The notes under the pieces are model-generated. The model saw nothing but the letters and a program-made list of their open reading frames with translations. It made no database searches and was not told where the DNA came from. Below are positions 53,184 to 61,843 of a stretch of DNA of 64,000 bases, one piece after another; position 1 is the first letter of the stretch; each line of letters begins with the position of its first letter. Made by a program: the position numbers and the translations under genes. Source of the stretch: CALLPQ01 sp964392325 (lineage in GTDB: Bacteria; Pseudomonadota; Alphaproteobacteria; Caulobacterales; Parvularculaceae); the NCBI GenBank assembly GCA_964392325.1, contig CAYMPJ010000014.1, forward strand, positions 1 through 64,000, read 5' to 3'.

Positions 53184-54104
53184 TTAAGAGAATAACGCTC
53201 GCACAACATCACAATCAGTTGTGATTTGGGCTTTCAGGGCCTCAATTGAGGCAAATTTGTGTTCGTCCCTGATAAAATCCAGAAACAAGACCTTAATTTC
53301 CTGATCATATAGATTCTGGTCAAAATCAAACAGATGAACCTCTAATAATGGCTCCGCTGTGCCCACTGTCGGTTTGCGTCCAAAATTCGCGATACCATTA
53401 TGGGACTTACCATTGACGATTGCCTGAACCGCATAAACCCCATATTTGGGCGGGACGATTTCGCCAAGGCGCAAATTTGCGGTCGGAAATCCAATTGTAC
53501 GCCCGAGCTTCTGTCCGGTCTCAACAAGACCAGATACCGCAAAAGGACGCCCTAGCATTCTGGTCGCCTGTTTTATATCTCCCTTGGCAATTGCCTCGCG
53601 GATTATGCTGGAGCCAATTTTTTCATCAGCAGGGAGCCCCTCAGACTCCTCAAGAGCTTTCGGGTCCACAAGAACGACTTCAATCCCGAGCTCCGCGCCG
53701 ATTTTTTTCAAAAAAGCACCGTCGCCTGCGCGCCCTTTGCCAAACCGAAAATCACTCCCTACCAATACACCGGTAATGCCCAAATCCTCGACGATAATTG
53801 TCCTGATAAACTCTTCGGCGCTGAGATTGGCCATCTCGTCATCAAACGGCAGCGCATGAATCTGGTCGACATCAAGTTCAAACAGACATGCATCCCGCTG
53901 CTCTGTTCCCATCAGTAAAAACGGCGGATCATCCGGGCGAAAATAACGCCGCGGATGGGGATCGAATAAAATAATGGCTTTCAAGGCATCATGGCTCTTG
54001 GCAAGATCAGACAGCCTACTGATTAAATATTGGTGACCCAAATGGACACCATCAAAATTGCCAATGGCCGCAAAAATACGCTCTTCTTTCGGGGGAGTTA
54101 CCAT
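53184..54104 (-). CDS. ribF: Bifunctional riboflavin kinase/FAD synthetase
   Basis: The enzyme converts riboflavin to FMN and then FAD. The N-terminal adenylyltransferase domain has GNFDGVHLGHQYLI, DPHPRRYF and GSDFRFGKGRAG, and the C-terminal flavokinase domain has GRTIGFPTANLRL and GIANFGRKPT. It is complete (306 aa) and its stop codon lies in the repeated sequence at the scaffold gap. Its start overlaps the end of the HAD-type gene by seven bases. Confidence 0.95.
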   Translation of the reverse strand: MVTPPKEERIFAAIGNFDGVHLGHQYLISRLSDLAKSHDALKAIILFDPHPRRYFRPDDPPFLLMGTEQRDACLFELDVDQIHALPFDDEMANLSAEEFIRTIIVEDLGITGVLVGSDFRFGKGRAGDGAFLKKIGAELGIEVVLVDPKALEESEGLPADEKIGSSIIREAIAKGDIKQATRMLGRPFAVSGLVETGQKLGRTIGFPTANLRLGEIVPPKYGVYAVQAIVNGKSHNGIANFGRKPTVGTAEPLLEVHLFDFDQNLYDQEIKVLFLDFIRDEHKFASIEALKAQITTDCDVVRALFS

Positions 54105-54958
54105 CGAAGACTCTCCGCCGTCGCAACCGCATGGGCACCTGCATCGCGCAAAATTTCCTCAACGGATGCATCGCTCTTTTCGTGAATACCGCCAGAGCCA
54201 AAAATATATAAAATATCGATGCCATGACGGTTCGCCCCCGCCACATCAGTGCCAAGGCCATCGCCAATAGCCAGAACATTCCCCGGCTCGAGAGTTTGAT
54301 CAAACCCTTTAAGACGCTCCATCGCAAGTTCATAGATCGGTTTATGGGGTTTACCCCCATGAATAACTTTGCCGCCCAGTCGTTCATAAACTTGCGCAAG
54401 GGCACCGGCGCAATAGATCAGGCGATCCCCCCACCGCACAACAATGTCGGGATTGGCGCATATCATTTCGACACCGCGCTCAATCGCCGGGGCAAACATC
54501 GGGGCATAATCTTCCGGTTTTTCATCCCCCAACTCGTCAAGCATCCCGGTACAGATGATAAAGTCTGCCCGTTCAAGAGGGACAAAATCAATTGCTAGAT
54601 TTTGATAGAGCGCATCATCTTTATCCGGGCCCAATCGATAAAAGGGCGCCGGCAAATGTTTTTTTATTTCTGCGCGCACCGCATCGCCCGAGGTAACAAT
54701 TGAATCATAGGCATTATCGGGCAAGCCCAATCGCTCCAATTGCGCCGGAATAATCGAGGAGGGTCGCGGCGCATTGGTTAAAATGACAATCGGCCCAATT
54801 TCCTCGCGAAACCGGACCATGGCCTCACCAGCCCCATCAAACAGCTCAACCCCATTATGGATAACCCCCCAGGCATCAATCAAGGCACCACGATAAGGCT
54901 TTGGACGGGGGCGCGCCAGAAGCTGAGAGAGACTATCGATATTTTGTAAACTTTCCAC
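54098..54958 (-). CDS. HAD-superfamily phosphatase (TIGR01459 type)
   Basis: The 286-aa protein is a NagD-like HAD hydrolase with motif I variant LIDAWGVIHNGVELFDGA, a cap domain and motif IV in VLAIGDGLGTDVAGANRHGI. The first Asp of motif I is present. TIGR01459 proteins occur next to ribF in alphaproteobacteria; a role in flavin or sugar-phosphate dephosphorylation is plausible but unproven. The stop overlaps ribF by seven bases, so it is translated with it. Confidence 0.88.
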   Translation of the reverse strand: MESLQNIDSLSQLLARPRPKPYRGALIDAWGVIHNGVELFDGAGEAMVRFREEIGPIVILTNAPRPSSIIPAQLERLGLPDNAYDSIVTSGDAVRAEIKKHLPAPFYRLGPDKDDALYQNLAIDFVPLERADFIICTGMLDELGDEKPEDYAPMFAPAIERGVEMICANPDIVVRWGDRLIYCAGALAQVYERLGGKVIHGGKPHKPIYELAMERLKGFDQTLEPGNVLAIGDGLGTDVAGANRHGIDILYIFGSGGIHEKSDASVEEILRDAGAHAVATAESLRW

Positions 54959-55190
54959 AAGGTCAGCGCATAAAACCAGCAGGCTGGCTGGTCAAGACAA
55001 AACCGCGTTTGTAGTGCCTCAGTGTGAAACTGAAGGGCAATTAATGGCCCGTTTGTCGACATTCGCCACCAGAATTTCTATTTCTGAAAACTGGTACAAA
55101 TTTGCCGTAGCGAGCGGCTTAAAACGCCCTAAATAAGACACTCGGCTCTCTTCTGCAAAAGGGCGCATTAAAGCTAGGGTGATCTCTTTG

Positions 55191-55313
55191 GTGAAACAAA
55201 TCCAGAGGATAACTATTACGCATCAAAAACAAGAAATAGAAACGAAAATTAGAGATTGGCAGGGAAGTGTTGAGCAAACAGATGAGGTTTTGGTCGTCGG
55301 TATTGAATTGTAA
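55191..55313 (+). pseudogene. C-terminal fragment of a SpoIIE-type phosphatase
   Basis: The 40-codon frame ends in a pattern typical of the last part of Bacteroidota SpoIIE/PP2C phosphatases: HQKQEIETKIRDW, QGSVEQTDEVLVVGIEL. In those proteins the end runs Q-K-x-I-L-x-x-x-x-x-x-W-K-G-x-x-x-Q-x-D-D-x-x-x-x-G. The frame remains open upstream to about 55140, but the phosphatase-like pattern fades before 55175. Only the tail is present, with no start and no catalytic part. It lies just upstream of a foreign-looking gene, which suggests that both arrived on one DNA fragment. Confidence 0.5.
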
Positions 55314-55374
55314 GGTGAAAAGAATTAAATTTAGCGCTCTTTATTTTTGATACTTTTAATACGAAACTATACAA

Positions 55375-56457
55375 ATGGAAAATACGGTTCGAACAAGTGT
55401 TGCTTACGAAAAGATAAAAACATTTACTTCCTGGGAAGCTCCAGATCATTGGTTGAAGATAAAAACGATTGATATGCATACCGGAGGAGAGCCATTAAGG
55501 GTGATTTTGAGTGGTTTTCCAGAAATAAAAGGAAATAGTGTGTTGGAATGTCGTCAGTATGTAAAAGACAATTTCGATCACCTTCGTACTGCTTTAATGT
55601 TTGAGCCACGTGGTCATGCCGATATGTATGGGCTATTGCCACTTCCTCCGTTTAATGATGATTCTGATTTTGGCGTATTGTTTTTACACAATGAAGGATA
55701 TTCTACAATGTGTGGACATGCAACGATTGCAATTACAAAGTTAGCTGTTGAGTTGGGGTGGATAGATGTAAAAGAAGGATTGAATCAGATTAAAATTGAT
55801 GCACCTTGTGGGCAATTGACTTCATATGCAGAAGTTAAAGATGGAAAAGCTGAAAAAGTCCATTTTCACAATGTACCTTCTTTTGTTGTTGCTCTCGACG
55901 AAGAAGTTGAAGTGCCAGGTTTAGGTAAGGTCGTCTATGATTTGGCTTATGGGGGGGCTTTTTATGCGTATGTCGACATGAATAAAAATCAATTTGATTT
56001 TGATCTTACTCCTGAAAGTTACCAGGCATTGATTGGCAACGGAATGGCAATAAAAAGAGCTGTTATGGCTCAGAAAGACAATGTTGTACATCCGTTTGAA
56101 GAAGATTTGAGTTTCTTGTACGGAACCATTTCTACAGGAGATGCAATTGCCGATGGAGTAGATAGTCGAAACGTCTGTATTTTTGCAGAAGGCGAAGTAG
56201 ATAGATCATCTACGGGTTCGGGAGTTGCTGGTAGAGCAGCGATACGTTACAAACGTCAGGAGATTGCACAAGGAGAAAAGCTGGATATTGAAAGCATTCT
56301 TGGTAGTGTAATGACGACAAGTGTTCATGAAGAAGTTGATTTTGGTGCTTTCAAAGCAATTATTCCACAAGTAGAAGGAAGCGCAAATATTGTGGGTCAG
56401 AACGAGTTTGTAATTGATCCTGAAGACCGCTTTAAAGATGGATTTATTTTAAGATAA
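55375..56457 (+). CDS. Trans-3-hydroxy-L-proline dehydratase (proline racemase family)
   Basis: The 360-aa protein belongs to the proline racemase superfamily. It has the N-terminal IDMHTGGEPLRVI, the catalytic Cys113 in STMCGHATIAI, and at the second site DRSSTGSGVAGR with Thr280 in place of the second Cys. The Cys/Thr pair is diagnostic of trans-3-hydroxy-L-proline dehydratases, which yield pyrroline-2-carboxylate. The coding sequence is AT-rich and uses codons such as AAA, GAA, TTA and GTT more than its neighbours, so it is probably of Bacteroidota origin. A strong palindrome follows. A Pyr2C-reductase-like gene lies 0.9 kb away. Confidence 0.85.
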   Translation: MENTVRTSVAYEKIKTFTSWEAPDHWLKIKTIDMHTGGEPLRVILSGFPEIKGNSVLECRQYVKDNFDHLRTALMFEPRGHADMYGLLPLPPFNDDSDFGVLFLHNEGYSTMCGHATIAITKLAVELGWIDVKEGLNQIKIDAPCGQLTSYAEVKDGKAEKVHFHNVPSFVVALDEEVEVPGLGKVVYDLAYGGAFYAYVDMNKNQFDFDLTPESYQALIGNGMAIKRAVMAQKDNVVHPFEEDLSFLYGTISTGDAIADGVDSRNVCIFAEGEVDRSSTGSGVAGRAAIRYKRQEIAQGEKLDIESILGSVMTTSVHEEVDFGAFKAIIPQVEGSANIVGQNEFVIDPEDRFKDGFILR

Positions 56458-56481
56458 TTAATATACAATTCTTACATGTAA

Positions 56482-56507
56482 AAAGCCGGACAAATTTGTC
56501 CGGCTTT
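56482..56507. terminator. 26-base perfect palindrome after the dehydratase gene
   Basis: AAAGCCGGACAAA and TTTGTCCGGCTTT form a perfect palindrome with no spacer, 24 bases after the stop codon. An A-run precedes it and a short T-run ends it, so it can act as a terminator on either strand. Confidence 0.75.
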
Positions 56508-56576
56508 CAATGGACTGCGAAGAACAGTTATTTTTAATGCTACGAAACCACGAGTATGAATAATCAGGAGCCAATA

Positions 56577-57089
56577 ATGCCGAAAAATATTGATCAACTG
56601 TTATGCACAATTATTTCGGCAGTCATTCTGACAGCTTGCAATGTGAATACCCCATCAAGCAACACGGCGAATTCAGGTTACGATCTAGCGGCGGAAAAAG
56701 AAGCGGTTGCTCAAGCGCAAGAAAACTTATTTGAAATACTGAAAAACAAGCAACCACATGAACTTAACGATCATTATCTTCCTGAGGTTACGAGGTTCCA
56801 TCAAGAGGGGGGGCTCGATGTGGGTTGGTCAGCAAACCGCGCCGATGAATTTCAAGAAATGTTCGATAGTGGGCTCACATTAACACTCACTGACTGGGAG
56901 CTTCTTGATTTACGCATATTTGGGAACACGGCAATCACGGCAGGGCAAGCAATTGGAGGGTGGCAAGATGGCGATGGAAATGGCACCCTCAGTACAATAC
57001 GTTTCACCTATGTTTGGGTAAAAACAGCCGAAGGCTGGAAAGAAGCGCATCACCACGCGTCTGATTTCAAAGGTGAACTTAAATTTTAA
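56577..57089 (+). CDS. Lipoprotein with NTF2/DUF4440-like domain
   Basis: The ATG at 56577 follows CAGGAG; an in-frame ATG at 56556 is less likely. The protein has a lipobox (VILTAC, Cys at about 21). A SnoaL/DUF4440-like domain follows (about residues 40-170, EAVAQAQENLFEILKNKQPH) with the end VKTAEGWKEAHHHASDF, whose last His-rich segment resembles a metal- or substrate-binding pocket. Function is unknown. It lies between the dehydratase and the OCD-type gene; whether it belongs to the same module is unclear. Confidence 0.65.
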   Translation: MPKNIDQLLCTIISAVILTACNVNTPSSNTANSGYDLAAEKEAVAQAQENLFEILKNKQPHELNDHYLPEVTRFHQEGGLDVGWSANRADEFQEMFDSGLTLTLTDWELLDLRIFGNTAITAGQAIGGWQDGDGNGTLSTIRFTYVWVKTAEGWKEAHHHASDFKGELKF

Positions 57090-57147
57090 ATATAGAGATG
57101 AGGTTATTATTTCATCTTTAACAAAGCACGATACTGAGCAAATGTCA

Positions 57148-57163
57148 GGTGATGAAAATCACC
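57148..57163. terminator. Short hairpin between convergent genes
   Basis: GGTGAT-GAAA-ATCACC forms a 6-bp stem with a GNRA-like tetraloop. A T-run (ATTTTTG) follows four bases later. It is a weak terminator candidate for the upstream lipoprotein gene. Confidence 0.3.
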
Positions 57164-57333
57164 GGGTATTTTTGTAATTCCACTATGGTATCTATCGAAT
57201 GCACCGTCCTGCTTGAGGCGAGAAGTAAGACGTACAGTTTCAATATAATGATAACTGCAGAAGACTTCTTTAAAACTAATCCCTTAGTCTCTTTACCTCT
57301 GTGAAGATTTTAGTTTCTAACTCTAGCTAAGCC

Positions 57334-58248
57334 TCAGCTAGCCGCTTTTCGCGCGTCCAAAATAAAACGGCTCGTCATGAGGTCTAGATGTGCGCCGCCG
57401 CCATTTTTAAAAATTGTGATTTCATCATCACTGCGCCGCTGCATATATTCCATTTGATAAAAGTCTGCGATGATATCACTTTCATGAATAACGCCTTCAG
57501 ATATCGGGATGAGAAGTTCGCCAATATGCTCAATTGTCGTCTCACGGCAATCTACAAAAATGCGCCCTCGGCGTAAGACCTCATCATCAGCCTCTCGCAT
57601 ATCGGGACGGTATGCGCCGATTAAATCCACATGTTGACCCGGACGTAACCATTCACCTTTTAAAATAGCTTCTGTTGACATTGTCGCGCATGTGATAATG
57701 TCTGCTTTATTGACGGCGTCTGCGAGAGAGGACACAATTGTCGTCCCCGGATAGCTCTTCGCAAAAGCCTCGGCATTTGCGAGCGAGCGGTTCCATATAG
57801 CAAACTCCGCCTGCGGATAAAGCGCGCTATAAGCCTCATAAAGCGAGTGACCTACAGTGCCTGCACCCATGATTAAAATATGCCGACTATCGGGCCTTGC
57901 AAGGCACTTTGCGCCTAATAGACTATCTCCTGCCGTTTTCCATTTCGTGACAAGATGAAAATCTATAATCGCTTCTAGGGATCCATTCAGACTCGAAAAT
58001 AGATTGACGGCCCCGCCCACTGTGGGCTTACCTTGTTTAGAATTTTCTGGAAATATTGTGGCACATTTTACAGCGAGCCCTAAACCATTTATCCAAGCCG
58101 AACGATTTAATAATGTGTTGTCCTCTTCATAAAGAAACACGTCCTTCATCTGTGCTTTAGGCATTTTATACCCCTTTATGAAAGCGTCAGTTAGGGATAA
58201 CCAATCAAGGTATTTCTCCCCTTCTTCAAAATAAATTATTTGCGTCAT
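57334..58248 (-). CDS. Ornithine cyclodeaminase/mu-crystallin family reductase (putative Pyr2C reductase)
   Basis: The ~304-aa protein is of the OCD/CRYM family. Visible parts are the substrate strand GLAVKCATIFPENSKQG, the Rossmann motif ILIMGAGTVGHSLYEAYSAL, and IITCATMSTEAILKGEWLRPG with HVDLIGAYRPDMREADD. Members include ornithine cyclodeaminase and delta-1-pyrroline-2-carboxylate reductases that make L-proline. Because a hydroxyproline dehydratase lies nearby, reduction of its Pyr2C product is the more likely role. AGAGGT supports the ATG at 58248 over 58254. It is divergent from and almost abuts the broken GST gene. Confidence 0.75.
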   Translation of the reverse strand: MTQIIYFEEGEKYLDWLSLTDAFIKGYKMPKAQMKDVFLYEEDNTLLNRSAWINGLGLAVKCATIFPENSKQGKPTVGGAVNLFSSLNGSLEAIIDFHLVTKWKTAGDSLLGAKCLARPDSRHILIMGAGTVGHSLYEAYSALYPQAEFAIWNRSLANAEAFAKSYPGTTIVSSLADAVNKADIITCATMSTEAILKGEWLRPGQHVDLIGAYRPDMREADDEVLRRGRIFVDCRETTIEHIGELLIPISEGVIHESDIIADFYQMEYMQRRSDDEITIFKNGGGAHLDLMTSRFILDARKAAS

Positions 58249-58258
58249 CTGCATACCT

Positions 58259-58755
58259 CTAATAACCCTACACCATCTTGAATTTTCCCAATCATTTCGC
58301 GTTCTTTTCCTACTAGAGGAGTTTGGCGCTCCCTATGAAATCGAGGTCTATGACCGAGACCCCAAAACTCATTATGCGCCGCCAGAGTACAAAGCCATTT
58401 TGCCGACAAATGCAGCGTCAGTTATAACCGACAATAGTCTAGCGCTGGCAGAAACAAGCGCAATCATGGACTACATTTTGGACAAATATGATATGGGCAA
58501 CTACGCCCAAAGCCCAACACGCCAAATTGCACACAATATCTGTTTTGGTATCACGCCGATCAGGGGTCGATGATGACACAGATGTACCTAGAAAGCGTTC
58601 TTCGAATAACCGGGCAGCGTGTTCCATTTTTCTTAAAGCCAGTTATACATCCAGTGCTGAAGGCGGCAGTTAACGGCTCTGCCAAGCCACGACTGGAAGC
58701 CTTGTTCAAAACGGCTGAAAGCGACCTAGCCGAAACCGGGTGGTTTGCCTCATAG
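58259..58755 (+). pseudogene. Broken glutathione S-transferase gene
   Basis: A GST-like N-terminal domain is readable as ITLHHLEFSQSFRVLFLLEE, FGAPYEIEVYDRDPKTHYAP and a segment ending in ALAETSAIMDYILDKYD. The usual Met start is missing (CTA-ATA precedes ACC). The frame is lost around 58535-58570 and the C-terminal domain continues in another frame from about 58570 (MTQMYLESVLRITGQ to AETGWFAS). This is the typical pattern of a degraded class GST. The start is only a few bases from the OCD-type gene, so the arrival of the neighbouring module may have removed its promoter. Confidence 0.75.
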
Positions 58756-58990
58756 CTGAATTAGCACGAGCGTCCTATTATCGCTCCACGTAAGCCGTTC
58801 AAAACTACGGCAAGAACCTACCGCAAACCTTCCATTCGCAATTTCGAGCCGACTGTCATCTTTTGGCGAAAACCGGCCCTCAATTTCAAACTGAGGCACT
58901 ACCCGGCGTTCAATCCGGCAAGATGCGGCATATCTGAGTCGCGGGCCCTAAGAGCCTAACCAATGCTTTTTGCGATTTTTCGTTTTGGCT
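58756..58990. other. Short gene-free region
   Basis: No coding frame or RNA gene was seen. The sequence lies between the GST remnant and the EAL-protein stop. It may contain eroded remains of further accessory genes, but nothing recognisable. Confidence 0.3.
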
Positions 58991-60121
58991 CTAAGAGGCC
59001 CGTTTAATATCAATTGATTGCTCACCGAAACCGTCATTTTCCAGATAAGCTTTCACCGGTAACGGATTACCGCAATAATTCCCCTGCCCAAGCCGGACGC
59101 CAAGCGCGCGCAATTGATCTTGCTGGGCCCGCGTTTCAATTTTCTCGGCAATCAATTCAATACCAGCCTCTTGCGCGCTGGCATAAAACTTCGCAAATTC
59201 CGGATTTGCGCTTGCGCCGCCGCCATTATTTTGAGCGCCATTACCCAGCAAAATATTCGCTGAGGTCTTTATATAACTCAAATTCATCCGATTGAGTGCT
59301 TTGAAATCCACATCCATACGATGGACATGATCAACCGAAAACGAAAATCCACGCTCTGCAATGACATGAAGGCTTTTTGCAATTGTCGGGTCCAACAAGG
59401 AAATCGCAGGTTGGGTGAATTCAAAAACAATCTGATCCGATAAATCTTGATTGGTATCCAGATATTGGGTAAAGAGCGCAAAGAAGTTTTGGTCATAAAG
59501 CGTAGCGGGCGAGACATTACAAAATACTGTTGCCATATTATCGGCCAGCGCAAAAGAGCGTACCGCCTGAACCGAACGCATCAAAATCATATTATCAATA
59601 AATCCGATATGATTTGCGCGCTCTACTGCTTCTAAATATTCTGCTGGTCGTAAAAGCGCACCGGTTTCATCGCGCAATCTTGAAAAGGCTTCAAAGAAAG
59701 TCGTCCGTTCACCATCTAAATTTACAATAGGTTGCAAATAAAGCTCAAGGCGATTTTGACTTGTCGCCGATTGAACCTTTTCCAACATAGCCATATCGCT
59801 ATCGCTCAGACTACTCACAGAGCGCAAGGCCTCAACCTGTTTATCAATAGTGCGGTTTAGATCATCAATCAGAATTTGGGAATCATGCTCGGCGCGATTT
59901 TCAAAGCGTTCATATCGCTCCATTTTTTCGCTCATCGCAATCCAGTCGGCTTTTCCGCGCGCATAAAGAACAAGGCATGCCATCAGGCATATTGCTATCC
60001 ATATAAACGAGACAACCGGCATTGTTTCGTGCAATGCACTGACGATAATCATTCCTACTATAATCGCCCCGGCGATCATTAGCATTTCAATATTATTAAA
60101 TATTGTAGGTTTACGATCCAT
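58991..60121 (-). CDS. Membrane-bound degenerate EAL-domain protein (TipF-like)
   Basis: The 376-aa protein has two N-terminal membrane segments (about residues 10-30 and 36-54), a coiled-coil-like linker (60-105) and an EAL-fold domain (120-370). The EAL signature is changed to EAF in FFEAFSRLR (144-146), the later E is Gln in FEFTQPAIS, and DDFGTG is replaced by DHVHRM. Phosphodiesterase activity is therefore unlikely. The layout resembles TipF, a c-di-GMP receptor for flagellar placement in Caulobacter. A receptor or scaffold role is inferred. No flagellar genes are nearby. Confidence 0.8.
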   Translation of the reverse strand: MDRKPTIFNNIEMLMIAGAIIVGMIIVSALHETMPVVSFIWIAICLMACLVLYARGKADWIAMSEKMERYERFENRAEHDSQILIDDLNRTIDKQVEALRSVSSLSDSDMAMLEKVQSATSQNRLELYLQPIVNLDGERTTFFEAFSRLRDETGALLRPAEYLEAVERANHIGFIDNMILMRSVQAVRSFALADNMATVFCNVSPATLYDQNFFALFTQYLDTNQDLSDQIVFEFTQPAISLLDPTIAKSLHVIAERGFSFSVDHVHRMDVDFKALNRMNLSYIKTSANILLGNGAQNNGGGASANPEFAKFYASAQEAGIELIAEKIETRAQQDQLRALGVRLGQGNYCGNPLPVKAYLENDGFGEQSIDIKRAS

Positions 60122-60355
60122 CTTGCCCTATCGATCTGGCGTGTTTGCCGCTTTATTGGTGAGACCGATAGAATAGGGTGCGATTATAAATAACAGTTTA
60201 ACATATTGAAAAACTTCATCTGGCCCAATGGGAAGCCGGAAAATTCAAGAAAAACCGGTGTGGGTATGGCGACTTTGTTAACATAGTCGATAGCTTTATA
60301 AACAAATTCAAAACATGCTCACGAAGTCACTGAAAAGACGTGGCATCCCCCGCCT

Positions 60356-61018
60356 TTAAAAGGCCTCCTCAATCGGATCGATAACAATTTCTACGCGCCG
60401 ATTTAAGGCTTGACCGCGAGCGGATTCATTATCGGCGACAGGGCGCTTTTCACCAAAACCCACCGCCAGAAGGCGTTGCCCGTTGATTCCCTGACTGACG
60501 AGATAATCTGAAACCGAAATTGCCCGGCGCTCTGACAAATCCTGATTATAGTCATCACTGCCCCGCGCATCCGCATGGCCATAAACATTGATTGCGGTCT
60601 TGTCATATTCATTCAGGGTGATCGCAACAGCGTTTAAGGTCTCATAAAAATTTGACGTCACATCCGCCGAGGCTGTCTCAAAGGTAATATCGGAGGGCAT
60701 ATTTAGTAAAATGCTATCGCCATTGCGGCTGATGGATACGCCGGAACGCGCCAGACGCTGGCGCAATTTTTCCTGCTGCTGGTCTTGATAAACCCCGATA
60801 CCGATGCCGGTGGCCCCGCCAACGCCGGCGCCAATCACCGCGCCCTTGGCTGCATCACCAGCAATAGCGCCAATAACTGCGCCTGCCGCTGCGCCGGCCC
60901 CGGCACCCGCTGCACCGCTCGTGACCACACGGCCCGCTCTTCTCTCGCCTGTATAGGGATTGGTTGTACACCCAACCGCCACCAAAGCGGCCACACTCAA
61001 GATTAACATTTTACGCAT
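60356..61018 (-). CDS. OmpA-family lipoprotein with glycine-zipper domain
   Basis: The protein has a lipobox (AALVAVGC, Cys at about 17), a glycine-zipper segment (about residues 35-80, GAAAGAVIGAIAGDAAKGA), and a C-terminal OmpA-like peptidoglycan-binding domain. The latter contains INVYGHADARGSDDYNQDLS and the terminal arginines GQALNRRVEIVI. The layout is that of YiaD-type lipoproteins in the outer membrane. It is transcribed alone, with lgt, lspA and lolCD elsewhere in the window. Confidence 0.92.
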   Translation of the reverse strand: MRKMLILSVAALVAVGCTTNPYTGERRAGRVVTSGAAGAGAGAAAGAVIGAIAGDAAKGAVIGAGVGGATGIGIGVYQDQQQEKLRQRLARSGVSISRNGDSILLNMPSDITFETASADVTSNFYETLNAVAITLNEYDKTAINVYGHADARGSDDYNQDLSERRAISVSDYLVSQGINGQRLLAVGFGEKRPVADNESARGQALNRRVEIVIDPIEEAF

Positions 61019-61287
61019 TTTAGTGTCCTTATTTGAAATTCACTCTGGTCGACCCCGCATAGTATATGCTTTTGGCCGATGGCGATTTCATGACAAAATT
61101 TGCACAAATAAGCCAATTACACCTGCGTAAGTTAAATTCCACGCCCATCTCATGGGGTTCGTCTATTGGCCAAGGCGGCTTTTTCATAAAATATTCGGAA
61201 TTAATTCAAAGCCGTCAGGATTTAAGTCCCGCCATCTTGACAATTAGCATAAAATTCCAAATAACTGTCGAAAATGCAGGTGTATGA

Positions 61288-61761
61288 ATGAAACTTGACC
61301 AGATCGACCACAAAATATTGAAGTTTTTGCAAGAAAATGCTCGCATCACCAATGCCGAGTTGGCCGAGAAGGTTGGCCTATCGCCGACACCTTGCTTGCG
61401 CCGACTGCGCCGTCTTGAAACCGATGGCATTATCCGGGGCTACCACACCGAGGTAAACCGCGAGGCCCTCGGCATCAATGTCACTGTGATCATTTTGGTC
61501 AAACTCGAGCGCGAGGACGATATAACACTGCGCGAGTTTGAAGCCGCGATACAAAAACGCTCTGAAGTGATGGAATGCTATTTGGTCACGGGTAAGTTCG
61601 ACTATTTCTTGCGGGTCGTGATCCCCAGCCTTGCTGCTTATGAGGCATTTTTGTCAGAGACAATGTTGCGCATGCCTAATATTGCAACGGTGGAATCAAG
61701 CTTTACCCTGCGCGAGGTAGAGCGCAAAACTGTCCTCCCATACACACCCGACCTCAGCTGA
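61288..61761 (+). CDS. Lrp/AsnC-family transcriptional regulator
   Basis: The 157-aa protein has an N-terminal HTH (LDQIDHKILKFLQENARITN, LSPTPCLRRLRRLE) and a C-terminal RAM ligand-binding domain (VTGKFDYFLRVVIPSLAAYE). It is the size and pattern of single-domain-pair Lrp proteins that sense amino acids. The adjacent region upstream probably contains its promoter. It is not next to an amino-acid pathway gene, though the proline-related module lies 3 kb away. The effector is unknown. Confidence 0.92.
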   Translation: MKLDQIDHKILKFLQENARITNAELAEKVGLSPTPCLRRLRRLETDGIIRGYHTEVNREALGINVTVIILVKLEREDDITLREFEAAIQKRSEVMECYLVTGKFDYFLRVVIPSLAAYEAFLSETMLRMPNIATVESSFTLREVERKTVLPYTPDLS

Positions 61762-61843
61762 GCGGGTTTACGGTAAGCGGATTTCAATCTTGATAAGCGA
61801 CAGCCTAACCCCGGGCAAACCAGGCCCACGCTCATTTCGCCCC

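Noticed and set aside
55340..55375. Bacteroidota-type promoter (TATTTTTG as a -7 box) before the dehydratase
   Set aside because: The -7-like box is present but no TTG lies at the needed -33 distance, so the promoter is not supported.
55249..55479. 76-codon minus-strand frame upstream of the dehydratase
   Set aside because: It is antisense to the dehydratase start and the phosphatase-like tail, and its composition reflects AT-richness.
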